Positions 1 through 9,639 are shown, counted from the first letter of the stretch. The stretch: 36,288 nt of DNA from CAYLNH01 sp964384625 (GCA_964384625.1 CAYLNH010000038.1:1-36288); one strand, 5' to 3'. The notes: generated from the letters alone by a model not told the origin. Translations and numbers: made by a program.

Positions 1-25
1 CGGCCATAAAGGCTTGCCAATCAAC

Positions 26-3000
26 ATGCCAACTGAATATTGTGGCCATAGCGATCGCGATTTCATTTTCTGGACCATGATGCCGCCGGGCAGCTTTGCC
101 GCCGACGCATTGACTGCGGCAGCCGACGTATCCGAACCGTGCCTCGACTTACGCACCGGCGGGGCCGCCTTTTGCCGGCGGGTTCTCGGCCAGGCCGTCG
201 AGTCGGCGATTCCCGGGCTTACCGTCTTTGTTGATGATCCGGAGTTGATCCAGCCGCTTGCCGGGCTGCCGGCAGGAAGCCGCGTCATCGTATCCGGGGC
301 GGGCGCCGGCCGTCTGCGGGATACGGCGATCTCTCTGCATCGACACCGGATTCTCTGCGGCATCGAGGTTTCGGACGTACGGGGTCTGCACCTGGCCGAC
401 AGTGAGGGAGCGGATTTTGCGGTGGTTTCCGGACTGGAAGCCGGCGGCCCAACCGCGACCAAGACGTCGCTGGTTCTGCTGCAGGAGCTCCTTGGTCAGT
501 CCGCGCTGCCGGTAATTGTCCGCGGCAGTCTGGGGCCGTTGGGAGCGGCGGCGGCCTGTCTGGCCGGAGCCGCGGGGTGCATCCTGGACACGCAGCTGCT
601 GTTGCTGGACTGGTCGCCGATCCCGGACGAGCTGAAAGCCAGACTGACAAACGTTTCACCGCTGGACACGAAGATCCTCGGCAACCTCGTTGGCTGTCCC
701 CATCGCGTCCTGTCTCTCACCGGGCCTTCGCGTCTGCGGGAGCTGTCCGCCAGGGAATACGAGGTGTTTCTGGAACCGGCGGCCGCCGCCGAACAGCAGG
801 CGGCGTTCCGGGCGCTGCTGGGCGAGGATGAGATCGGGTTTGCGGACAACTCCGGCCTGCTGCCGGTCGGCCAGGGAATCTGCTTTGCTCAGGAGTTCGC
901 GGCCGAACGGCTGTCGCTGGCCCGGGTCGTGGCGCGCTATGAACAGGTTGTGCGCGAGACCGTCGACAGCGTCAAACGGGACTTCCCCCTGGCAAAGGGA
1001 TCCCTCCTGGCCCGGGAGCATGGCACCGAGTACCCGCTGGTCCAGGGCCCGATGGCGGGGATTTCCGATAAACCCGGCCTGCTGCAGGAAGTGGCCGATA
1101 ACGGAGCGATCCCGGTCCTGGCGACAACCGGCCTCAAGCCGGCGGGGTTGACGACGGCCGCCGCTGCGGCCCGCGCGGCAGTCGGCGAGCGGGGGTTCGG
1201 CGTCGGCATCATCGGTTTTGCCCCGGCAGCCGAAACGGAGGAGAAGTTTCAGGCGGTACTCAACGCGGCTCCGGCCTTCCTCGTGATTGCCGGGGGTGAC
1301 CCGGCCCTGGTTGCCAGGTTTCGTCGGGAAGGTGTGAAGGTCTATGCCCACACGCCCTCGGTGTCCCACCTGCGGATGCTGATCGAGGCCGGCGTGGAGG
1401 GTGTGATTCTGGAAGGCCATGAGGCCGGCGGCCATGTCGGCGGCATGTGTTCTCTGGTGCTGTGGGAACTGGGGACGAAGGCTGTTCTGGCCGCCGATCG
1501 GCACACTCCGACGGTTCTGCTGGCCGGCGGCATCGCCAATGCCCGGGGCGCCGTGATGGCAGCTGCGATCGTCGCGCCGCTGGCCGAGCGCGGCATCCCC
1601 GTCGGCCTGCAGCTCGGCACGGCTTACCTGACAACGTCCGAAGCCGTTACCTGCGGCGCCGTCTCCGAGTCGTACAACCAGGCTCTGCTGCAGGGCAACG
1701 AAACCCTGGTTGCCGGCACGACCGTGAATCTCCCGGCCCGTTGGCGTCGTGATTCGCAGGCAGAGGGGGTCGTCGCCCTGGAATGCCGCCTGGCGGCGGC
1801 AGACGAAGACCTCGAAGAACGCAAGCACCGGTTCGAGGCGGAATGCCAGCGGCACTACCGTGCCGCGGCCCGGATGGAGCCGGCCGCCTATATGTGCGGC
1901 CAGGGGATTGCCGTTTCGAATACCCGGGTAACCATGGCCGAACTGCACAAGGAACTGACAACCGCAGCGGCAGAACTCGTCGCCGCCTCCCACCGGCCGG
2001 AACCGGAATCCGTTTCCGACGACGCGATTGCCATCATCGGCCTGGGCGGCGTCTTTCCCGGGGCCGACAACCCCGACGACCTCTGGGCCAACGTTGTTGC
2101 CGGGAAGTCGGCGATCATCGAGGTCCCCCCCGACCTCTACGACCTCGATCTCTTCTGGAGTCCCAGCCGGGAGAATTCCCAGGGGAAGAGCTACTGCAAA
2201 TACGGCGGATTCATTCAGGACTTCACTCCGGATCCGATCAAGTTCAAGATTCCGCCGACGACAGCGGCGAAGATCGACTTCGGTCATCTGTGCGCCCTGG
2301 AGGCGGCCCACCAGGCATTGACCGATGCCGGCTGCTTTGAGAAGGACTTCCCCAAGGCGAGGACCGGTGTCTTCATGGGATTTACCTCTCCGGTATTCGG
2401 CGGCAGTGAGCGTGACTACACGGCCCATGTGCTCTGGCCGGAGATCACCGAGGCGCTTGCCTCCTCGCCGGAATTCGCGGCCCTGCCGGCGGACCAACAG
2501 AAGCAAATCACGGATCAACTGGAAGCGCAATTCAGCGCCGAACGAACTTCGATTGATGCGGATTCCTATCCGGGCGTCTGTTCCAGCCTGGTCGCCGGCC
2601 GGATCTGCAACTGCTTCGACCTGGGCGGCGGCTGTGCGGTTACCGACGCGGCTTGTGCGTCGTCCCTGGTCAGTGTCGACGCGGCCGTAACGGCGTTGCG
2701 GGGCGGCCGACTGGACTTGGCCCTGGCCGGCGGCATCTCCATTCTGGGGGGGCCGGTCCTGCACATCCTGTTCAGCGGCATAGGCGCCCTTTCCGCCACC
2801 GGCAGCTGGCCGTTCGACGAACGTGCGGACGGCTTTCTGTTCGGCGACGCAGCCGGCGTGGTTGTGCTCAAACGCCTGGCGGACGCCCGCCGCGACGGCG
2901 ACCGGATCTACGCCGTAATCCGGAACTGCGGGATGTCCACCGATGGGCGTACCGGCGGGATCACCGCCCCCGATGTCGAGGGCCAGCTGCGCGCCATTGA

Positions 3001-6000
3001 AGCAGCCTACAAAGGCGTACCATTCTCTCCGGCCACGATATCGCTGATTGAGGCACACGGAACGGGTACCTGGGTCGGCGACATTACCGAACTGAAATCA
3101 CTGGATACCTTTTTCCGCCGTCATCAGCCCACCGCCGGCGCCATCGGCCTGGGCAGCATCAAATCCATGACCGGCCATTGCCGGGCTGCCGCCGGGATCA
3201 CCGGACTCATCAAGACCGCCCTGGCCCTGCATCACCGGACGCTGCCGCCGACAATAAACTGCGAACAGCCACGGCGGGAGTTTGACTGGGAACACTCGCC
3301 GCTCCGCTTGATCCGCGAAGCGCAGCCCTGGGATTCAGACGGCCCCCGGCGGGCAGCGGTGGAAGCCTTCGGATTCGGCGGCGTCAACGCTCACGTCATC
3401 CTTGAAGAAGCACCGGCAACGGCAGTTGCCGAACCGGCAATCGGGTTACCCGCGGCAGCGATCATCTTTCGCCGTGAAACGCGGGCGGAACTGCTGGCCG
3501 GAGTGCAAGAGGAAGCGCAACGGCTGGACGCAGACGGAAACGTCGATTTGTGGCGATATGCTCGTGAACAAAGCTCACGGAATGAAACGGCCGGGGCAAC
3601 CCTGGCCGTCGTCGCCGTCTCGGTCGAAGATCTCATCGGGAAACTGACGCAGGCCGCTGGCCTGCTGGCTGCCGGCGACAGAACGGAGTTCTCCCTCGCT
3701 GCCGGCCTCTACTTCGCCGAATCCCCGCGGGACCCGGCGGCCAGAGTGGCGTTCCTGTTTCCCGGCCAGGGATCCCAATATGTCGGGATGGCCGGCGATC
3801 TGTTTGACCATTTCGCCTGTTTCCGTAACGCGGTGGAGGAAATCGATCACCTCTACCAGGCGCGAACGGGCAACTCAGTCCTGCCCTTCCTGGCCGGCGC
3901 CGACAAGCTGTCGGAAGCAGAGCGGAAACGTCTGACCGCTCTTCTGAAAGAGCCGGACGGAAACCATCCGGCAATGCTGGCCTTCACCCGGGGACTGACG
4001 GCCCTGCTGGAAACCTGCGGCATCCGCCCCGACATGACTGTGGGGCACAGTCTGGGAGAGTATCCCGCGCTCATGGCCGCCAAGGCGCTCAGCCCCGAAG
4101 ATGCCATGGCCATCGCCACGTTCCGCGGCCGGAGCCTTTCAGATCTGGTTGGCGACAACGGCGGCATGGCCGCTGTTGCCGCCGGCCCGGAACGGATCGA
4201 ACCGGTCCTTGAGGACATCGACGGGACGGTGACCATCGCCAACAAGAACTGTCCCGCCCAGACCGTCATCTCGGGAGAGGCGCGCGCGGTGGACGAAGCC
4301 GTCCGCAGGCTGGAGGCGGACGGCATCGAATGCCGGAAACTGAGGGTCGCGAATGGATTCCATACGGAGTTGCTGCGCCCGGCCTGCGCCGGCCTGCGCG
4401 AAGCGCTCGCCGCCGTGGATGTCCAGCCGCCGACAGTGCCGGTGCAATCCAATCTCACGGGTGCCGCCTATGTCGTGGACGAGGAGTTCCCTGACCGCCT
4501 GCGCCAGGCCCTGACCGAACACGTCGTGTCGCCGGTGGAATTTGTCAGCAACGTCGAATCGATGTACGCCGCCGGGGCCCGGCTGTTTGTTGAAGTCGGT
4601 CCGGGCAGCACGCTGTGTTCCTTTGTCGACAGCATTCTGGGGGAGCGGCCGCATTGGACCATCAACACGAACCATCCGAAACGATCCGCCACCGTCCAGC
4701 TGCTGCACGCGCTGGCATTCATTGCCGCCCGCGGCGTTGATGTCGATCTGAACGCGCTGGTGCCGCCGGCGTCACAACGTCTTCGCCTGCAGCGTTCACA
4801 GCGCGCCGAGCCGGCCTTGAGCCAGGGGGTTCCGCCGCCGGCCGTCCGGGAAGAGACCGGCCTGGTCAAGGAGGTCCTTGGCGACCTGTCCAAGGACCAG
4901 CTTGCCGCCTACCTGCAGGCCCGCGGCGATTTCCTTAGACAGATGATCCGATTGGACTTCGAACATTTCAGCGGCCATCCCCGACCCGCGGCGACCGTTG
5001 CCCCCGCTCCCGCAGCGCCTGATCTCGGGGTTGAACAGGCGCTGGTCAGCATTGTTGCCAGGATGACCGGGTACCCCCCGGAAGTGATCGATGCCGATGC
5101 CGATGTCGAAGTCGAACTCGGCCTCGACTCGATCAAGCAGGTCGAAGTGCTGCACACTGTTGCCGAAGAATTCGACGTGGATTTCGGCGATGACACGCGG
5201 GCGGCCAGCTACCGAATCAGCACCCTGCGGGAGCTGGCCCGTCAGATCCACCAGCTCCGGGGCGACGAACCTGCGGCTGCGGCTACTGCAGCGGCAGCCA
5301 CGCAAACCACAGCCCCAAGCCAGACGCCGGCGGCGGCCGCCGAAGCTGGTCTCGGCATCGAGCAGGCGCTGGTCAGCATTGTTGCCAGGATGACCGGGTA
5401 CCCCCCGGAAGTGATCGATGCCGATGCCGATGTCGAAGTCGAACTCGGCCTCGACTCGATCAAGCAGGTCGAAGTGCTGCACACTGTTGCCGAAGAATTC
5501 GACGTGGATTTCGGCGATGACACGCGGGCGGCCAGCTATCGGATCAGCACCCTGCGGGAATTGGCCCGTCAGATCCACGAACTCCAGGGAGAGGACGCGC
5601 CGTCCACGGTTGCGGCAGCGTCGGGCTCTGGCCCGGCCGACGGGCCCGAGGTGCGAACCGACTGCTACCGATGGGTCTGCACGCCGCGGGAGACCGTGCT
5701 GCCGGCGCATCCCCGTGACGGGCTGAGCGGCAAAGCCGTCTTGCTGCTCGTCCGTCCCGGACCGTTGGCAGCCGCCCTGCAGAACAGCTTCGCGTCGGTC
5801 GGCGCGGTGGTGACCATGCTCGCCCCGGAAGATCCGCTGCCGGCCGCGCTGGACTGCGACTACCTCTTGAACGCCTGGGCCTACGGCGAAGCTGACGACG
5901 TCACCGACGACCCCGCCGGCTGGTGGGATCAGACTACCGCCCGCATCGAACAGAGCCTGAATGTCAGTAAGCGAGCTCTCGCACTCGCCCGCACCGGCCG

Positions 6001-9000
6001 GCCTTTGATGTGGGTCGACCTGACGTCGCTGGGCGGGACGCTCGGCGCCGCCGGGGTGCGTCTGGTCTGTCCCAAAGCCGGCATCGGCCTGGCGCTGAGC
6101 CGGTCCACTGTCGCCGAGGTGCCCGACCGCCTGGATCGATTGTCCGTTGACTTCGCCGGCGATGAAGACCCCGACTGGGTCGCGGCCTGCATGGTTGATG
6201 AGCTCGTGGCTGAACCGACGGTGGTTGACGTCGGCTATGTCGGCGGGACTCGCCACGAACTTCACTGGCGGCAGGAAGCCGTCCCGGCGCCGGCCGCACC
6301 GGAGCTCGGACCGGAGAGCACGGTCGTGGCGATCGGCGGCGCCAGAGGAGTGACGGCCTCCCTCTGCCGGGCCCTGGCCGAACGCTTCGGATCACGATTC
6401 GCGATCGTCGGACGCAGTCCCCTCGACGTCACCGAAGAAGCCCGCGAGGAAACGTTCGAAGAAGCCAGAGCCGCAATCCTGGCGGAAGTCCGGGCGCAGG
6501 GAAAACGAGTCGTACCGACGGACATCGATGCTGCCGCCCGCGAGCGCCTGTGGCGTACGGAACGACAGGTCAACATGACGCAGCTGCGTCGGACCGCGGC
6601 GGCCGTCGACTATCTGCAATGCGACGTGACGGACCTGCAGCAGGTCCGGAACCTGATCGCCGAAATCCATTCGGCAAGTCCGCGAGTGGACCTGTTCATC
6701 TTCGGCGCCACCGATCTGGTCGAGCGCTCGATCACCGACTTCTCGGCCGCCGAGTTCTTTGCCGGATCCCGCTCTCGCGCGTTGGGATTGGCCAACCTGT
6801 TGACCGCGTCCGTGGACCTCGAGATTGGCTGTCTGGCGAATTTGACCAGTATTGCCGGCCGCTGGGGCAATCGCGGCCAGGCCAGCTATGCCACCGCCCA
6901 CGAGATCTCCACAGTACTCGCCGCCGGCCTCCTCGGGAAACGGGAGACCCGGTGGCTGAATCTGCATTTCGGCGCGTGGCTCGACCTGGGACTGGTCCAG
7001 CGCGGCGCCGTCAAAGAACGCCTGCTCGCCAAGGGCAACCACTTCATTACGGCGGCGGACGGCGGCGAGTTTTTCATCAACGAGTACCTTGCCGGCGGGT
7101 CCCGGGCAGTCAGCTACTGTGGCGACGAACCGCTCTGGCGTTCGCAGCGCGGCCGGGCGTCACCGGCCGCAGAAGCGTTTCTTGACGAAATAACCATCGT
7201 CTCGGCGGATGTCGCCGAGGGCCGGCGCCGGTTTGATCTGGAACGCGACCACTTTGTCGCGGAACACGTCATCCACGATGAAAACCCGATCGTCCCGGGG
7301 GTGATCAGTCTGGAGATGATGGCACGAACCGCCGCTGCCCTGGCGGCACCGGGGGCTGAACTCGTCCAGATTGAGGATGCTGAATTCCCGCGCGCAGCCC
7401 GGTTCCCGCGACAGGAACCGCGGGAATTCCGCAGCCGGGCCGAACGGATTGCCGGCGCTGCCGAGACGGACGCCAGCTTCAGCGCCGAGGTCTTCAGTAC
7501 TTTCCGAACCCCCGGCGGCACCAGCGATGAACGCGTCATTCATGCCCGCTGCCGGCTCCGTTTCGGACAGCGGCTGCCGGCCCCGCCGTCTTCACTCGTG
7601 ATGCCCGCGCCCGGCCTGGGAACAGCCCGGATTGACGCCGCGCCGTTCTGGCAGACGGAAACGCTGAAGAACCGGGTCGGCATGTTCCGCAACCTCCGCA
7701 GTTTCCTGTCTGTCTCGCGTGACGGAACCGTCGCGGAAGTCTGGGGCCCGTGTCCCGACGCACTCGCCGGATCGCCGCTGATGAACCCGATCCGACTGGA
7801 CGGCATGGCGCTGCTGACTTCGATCCCCTGCAATCTGTTCTATGAACGCGGCACCCAGCTGGTCAGCGGCGTCGGCCGGGTCACGTTCTATGCGACGGAT
7901 TCGGCCCAACCCGCACTGCTGGCTCGCGCGCGGATTGAGGAGTATCGCGACGGCGAAACCATCTGTAGCATCGAGGCCATCGATGAGACGGGCCGCGTTG
8001 TGGAACGGATCGAGCGGTTGCACAAGTCCATCATGGTCCGGGGCACGGAACGGCCGGCGCTGAACGAACCCGTATGGGACTCGCTGACCACGCCGCCGCG
8101 GCAGGCAGACATTGCCCGCCTGCTGGAGCACACCGGCGAGATGGCCTGCGCCCATGTCTCGATTGACCGCGTCGCGGCGGCGGTACAAGCGGATGCCGGA
8201 AGTCTGCCGGCAAGGAGCTTCAACGCCGCCGAACAGCAAGCATTTGCTGCTCTCGAACTGCCGAAGCGGCAACACGAATGGCTCGCCGGCCGGCTCGCCG
8301 CCAAAACCGCGGTCGGCCTTGTCCTCGGCGAAGACGCGCCGTCACGCGAGCTCATCGAGATCCATCGGGCTGAAAACGGCCCGCCGGAAGCGCGGCTGCC
8401 GTTGGACCGGCCCCCGCCGCACATCACCATCGCGCATAGCGGCGCCATGGCGGTTGCCGCTGCTGCCGATGTTCCGATCGGCATTGACGTCGAAGAGGTC
8501 CGGGACGCGATACTCGAGATTATCGACGACTTCGCCGACGGCGATGAAGTCGACCGTCTGATGCCTCTTTGCGAAGCCGACCGCACCACTGCAGCAACCA
8601 TTCTCTGGGTCGCCAAAGAGGCCGCCCGCAAGGCCGCCGGCCCCGATACAGCGGGCATGAAGGAGGTCCTGCTGCAGGCGGCCGAGCGCCGCGGGGACTA
8701 CCTTGTCTGCAGCCTGCAGGTCCCGCAAGCGGGGAACGCGGCGGCCGTTGCATTCCGGCAGGACGCCTATGCCTATGCCGTCGCCCTTGTGAACGGGAAA
8801 GGCGACGCCCAAACGGTTCGGCTCAAGGATGTGATCGAGTGCTTCAGCGAAGTCGTCGATCTCAGCGATATCCCGGCCGACAAGACGATCGAGGAGTTGT
8901 CGCTGTCATCGGTGGATATCCTTCGGGGTCTGTCCCGGATCGAGGCCGGCTTCGGGTTCCGTTTCGACCCCGAAGACCTCATGCAGATGAAGAGCCTCAA

Positions 9001-9049
9001 CGACGTCGTTGACCTGGCCAATCAGCGACTGGCAGATCCCGGCGACTAG
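26..9049 (+). CDS. Giant iterative PUFA/enediyne-type synthase (NPD-NPD-KS-AT-ACP-ACP-KR-DH-PPTase-ACP)
   Basis: About 3007 residues, numbered from the ATG at 26. Approximate domains: a degenerate nitronate-monooxygenase-like barrel (10-300); a PfaD-like FMN enoyl reductase barrel with GHEAGGH and LLAGGIA (325-620); ketosynthase (665-1130) with DAACASS Cys877, EAHGTGT His1011 and TGH His1051; malonyl-type acyltransferase (1240-1540) with GHSLGE Ser1342 and GFHTE His1446; two ACPs with LGLDS Ser1702 and Ser1811; ketoreductase (2100-2375) with Tyr2288; hot-dog dehydratase (2390-2675) with HVIHDENPIVPG; phosphopantetheinyl transferase (2742-2923) with GIDVEEV and WVAKEAARK; a last ACP-like domain with Ser2962. 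KS, AT, ACP, KR, DH and ER together suggest iterative, largely reducing chain building on a cytoplasmic multienzyme. The KR has His where Asn of Tyr-x3-Asn is usual. The frame is open to the left edge, TTG at 14 is possible and no strong RBS is seen, so the true start may lie outside. The product is unknown. Confidence 0.9.
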   Translation: MPTEYCGHSDRDFIFWTMMPPGSFAADALTAAADVSEPCLDLRTGGAAFCRRVLGQAVESAIPGLTVFVDDPELIQPLAGLPAGSRVIVSGAGAGRLRDTAISLHRHRILCGIEVSDVRGLHLADSEGADFAVVSGLEAGGPTATKTSLVLLQELLGQSALPVIVRGSLGPLGAAAACLAGAAGCILDTQLLLLDWSPIPDELKARLTNVSPLDTKILGNLVGCPHRVLSLTGPSRLRELSAREYEVFLEPAAAAEQQAAFRALLGEDEIGFADNSGLLPVGQGICFAQEFAAERLSLARVVARYEQVVRETVDSVKRDFPLAKGSLLAREHGTEYPLVQGPMAGISDKPGLLQEVADNGAIPVLATTGLKPAGLTTAAAAARAAVGERGFGVGIIGFAPAAETEEKFQAVLNAAPAFLVIAGGDPALVARFRREGVKVYAHTPSVSHLRMLIEAGVEGVILEGHEAGGHVGGMCSLVLWELGTKAVLAADRHTPTVLLAGGIANARGAVMAAAIVAPLAERGIPVGLQLGTAYLTTSEAVTCGAVSESYNQALLQGNETLVAGTTVNLPARWRRDSQAEGVVALECRLAAADEDLEERKHRFEAECQRHYRAAARMEPAAYMCGQGIAVSNTRVTMAELHKELTTAAAELVAASHRPEPESVSDDAIAIIGLGGVFPGADNPDDLWANVVAGKSAIIEVPPDLYDLDLFWSPSRENSQGKSYCKYGGFIQDFTPDPIKFKIPPTTAAKIDFGHLCALEAAHQALTDAGCFEKDFPKARTGVFMGFTSPVFGGSERDYTAHVLWPEITEALASSPEFAALPADQQKQITDQLEAQFSAERTSIDADSYPGVCSSLVAGRICNCFDLGGGCAVTDAACASSLVSVDAAVTALRGGRLDLALAGGISILGGPVLHILFSGIGALSATGSWPFDERADGFLFGDAAGVVVLKRLADARRDGDRIYAVIRNCGMSTDGRTGGITAPDVEGQLRAIEAAYKGVPFSPATISLIEAHGTGTWVGDITELKSLDTFFRRHQPTAGAIGLGSIKSMTGHCRAAAGITGLIKTALALHHRTLPPTINCEQPRREFDWEHSPLRLIREAQPWDSDGPRRAAVEAFGFGGVNAHVILEEAPATAVAEPAIGLPAAAIIFRRETRAELLAGVQEEAQRLDADGNVDLWRYAREQSSRNETAGATLAVVAVSVEDLIGKLTQAAGLLAAGDRTEFSLAAGLYFAESPRDPAARVAFLFPGQGSQYVGMAGDLFDHFACFRNAVEEIDHLYQARTGNSVLPFLAGADKLSEAERKRLTALLKEPDGNHPAMLAFTRGLTALLETCGIRPDMTVGHSLGEYPALMAAKALSPEDAMAIATFRGRSLSDLVGDNGGMAAVAAGPERIEPVLEDIDGTVTIANKNCPAQTVISGEARAVDEAVRRLEADGIECRKLRVANGFHTELLRPACAGLREALAAVDVQPPTVPVQSNLTGAAYVVDEEFPDRLRQALTEHVVSPVEFVSNVESMYAAGARLFVEVGPGSTLCSFVDSILGERPHWTINTNHPKRSATVQLLHALAFIAARGVDVDLNALVPPASQRLRLQRSQRAEPALSQGVPPPAVREETGLVKEVLGDLSKDQLAAYLQARGDFLRQMIRLDFEHFSGHPRPAATVAPAPAAPDLGVEQALVSIVARMTGYPPEVIDADADVEVELGLDSIKQVEVLHTVAEEFDVDFGDDTRAASYRISTLRELARQIHQLRGDEPAAAATAAAATQTTAPSQTPAAAAEAGLGIEQALVSIVARMTGYPPEVIDADADVEVELGLDSIKQVEVLHTVAEEFDVDFGDDTRAASYRISTLRELARQIHELQGEDAPSTVAAASGSGPADGPEVRTDCYRWVCTPRETVLPAHPRDGLSGKAVLLLVRPGPLAAALQNSFASVGAVVTMLAPEDPLPAALDCDYLLNAWAYGEADDVTDDPAGWWDQTTARIEQSLNVSKRALALARTGRPLMWVDLTSLGGTLGAAGVRLVCPKAGIGLALSRSTVAEVPDRLDRLSVDFAGDEDPDWVAACMVDELVAEPTVVDVGYVGGTRHELHWRQEAVPAPAAPELGPESTVVAIGGARGVTASLCRALAERFGSRFAIVGRSPLDVTEEAREETFEEARAAILAEVRAQGKRVVPTDIDAAARERLWRTERQVNMTQLRRTAAAVDYLQCDVTDLQQVRNLIAEIHSASPRVDLFIFGATDLVERSITDFSAAEFFAGSRSRALGLANLLTASVDLEIGCLANLTSIAGRWGNRGQASYATAHEISTVLAAGLLGKRETRWLNLHFGAWLDLGLVQRGAVKERLLAKGNHFITAADGGEFFINEYLAGGSRAVSYCGDEPLWRSQRGRASPAAEAFLDEITIVSADVAEGRRRFDLERDHFVAEHVIHDENPIVPGVISLEMMARTAAALAAPGAELVQIEDAEFPRAARFPRQEPREFRSRAERIAGAAETDASFSAEVFSTFRTPGGTSDERVIHARCRLRFGQRLPAPPSSLVMPAPGLGTARIDAAPFWQTETLKNRVGMFRNLRSFLSVSRDGTVAEVWGPCPDALAGSPLMNPIRLDGMALLTSIPCNLFYERGTQLVSGVGRVTFYATDSAQPALLARARIEEYRDGETICSIEAIDETGRVVERIERLHKSIMVRGTERPALNEPVWDSLTTPPRQADIARLLEHTGEMACAHVSIDRVAAAVQADAGSLPARSFNAAEQQAFAALELPKRQHEWLAGRLAAKTAVGLVLGEDAPSRELIEIHRAENGPPEARLPLDRPPPHITIAHSGAMAVAAAADVPIGIDVEEVRDAILEIIDDFADGDEVDRLMPLCEADRTTAATILWVAKEAARKAAGPDTAGMKEVLLQAAERRGDYLVCSLQVPQAGNAAAVAFRQDAYAYAVALVNGKGDAQTVRLKDVIECFSEVVDLSDIPADKTIEELSLSSVDILRGLSRIEAGFGFRFDPEDLMQMKSLNDVVDLANQRLADPGD
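5036..5579 (+). repeat. Tandem duplicated ACP coding units within the synthase
   Basis: The units at 5036-5252 and 5363-5579 are offset by exactly 327 bases (109 codons). The first 176 bases (5036-5211) are identical, and only a few, mostly silent, changes occur after that. Each encodes a full ACP with the LGLDSIKQVEVL phosphopantetheine site. The Ala/Pro/Thr-rich linker between them (roughly 5253-5362) is not duplicated. The identity at DNA level, including silent positions, indicates recent duplication or gene conversion. The PUFA synthase PfaA family is known for tandem ACP arrays. Confidence 0.95.
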
Positions 9050-9354
9050 TGTCGTGTTTTGACATCAACGCCGCCGGCCGGATGCTTGGACCCGCTCTCC
9101 GAGTTGCCCGTTTTCGGGCTCGGGGGGCGTTGGCGAAATGGTCATGTGCTGCAGCACAGGCCCCTTCCACCGCCTGCCGCAAGCCTCGAACCCCGGGCAA
9201 TCCGTGGCGGAAAGACTTCCGCCGCAACCATCTGGCCCGAGGATTTCATCACTTCCTGCTGCGTCGTCACCACAGGCTGTACTTGCGGCTTCAGCGGGTC
9301 TTGGCCATATCTTCCGCCGCGGCGGATCAGCCGAGGCTGACCACTCCGTGCCTG

Positions 9355-9378
9355 ACGCCGGCTGTAATCGGCGTTTTC
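9355..9378 (+). terminator. Candidate intrinsic terminator downstream of the synthase
   Basis: The arms ACGCCG (9355-9360) and CGGCGT (9369-9374) enclose an 8-base loop, and the run TTTT begins at the last base of the right arm. It lies about 300 bases after the synthase stop codon, so it would end a long 3' untranslated tail. Energy was not computed. Confidence 0.4.
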
Positions 9379-9419
9379 TCCATAAGAACTGTGGCCGCTG
9401 ATTCAGCAAAGCCGACTGC

Positions 9420-9507
9420 AACGCCTTCAGCGTTGAATCGTATCGCGACTCATCCCCGGGGCAGGCTTTGCCAACCCCAGGCTTGAAACTATCACGCCTT
9501 CAGCGTG
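9420..9507. repeat. Structured REP-like element with paired CGCCTTCAGCG palindromes
   Basis: Two short palindromes, AACGCCTTCAGCGTT (9420-9434) and CACGCCTTCAGCGTG (9493-9507), share the core ACGCCTTCAGCGT. They bracket a third potential stem in which GGGG-CA-GGC and GCC-AA-CCCC surround a TTT loop (about 9459-9479). The outer arms of each palindrome differ (AA/TT against C/G) but still pair, which suggests conserved structure rather than chance. From memory, similar CAACGCCTTCAGCGTTG elements recur in planctomycete and verrucomicrobial genomes; this was not checked. Confidence 0.55.
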
Positions 9508-9639
9508 AGGAATGGCGGCTACAGAAAAGCCTAAATGCTGTAGCGCGTGGTCACGATCGGATGTACCGCCTCAGAGCCAACCTGCTTCTCGTGGCGGCTC
9601 AAGTTGCGGTCTGGCGGGGACCGGACCGGGAATTGGCGC

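Larger units (their letters stand above)
9050..9639. other. Intergenic region between synthase and PA14 gene
   Basis: No gene is supported in these 590 bases; the short open frames have no recognisable product or RBS. The stretch holds a small hairpin with arms GCCCG/CGGGC around TTTT at 9106-9119, a perfect 14-base palindrome TGTGCTGCAGCACA at 9145-9158, a terminator-like hairpin at 9355-9378 and the structured repeat at 9420-9507. The two flanking genes converge here. Confidence 0.6.

Noticed and set aside
656..3058. 800-codon open frame on the minus strand inside the synthase
   Set aside because: It is a high-GC shadow of the KS/NPD coding strand, with no RBS or recognisable protein pattern.
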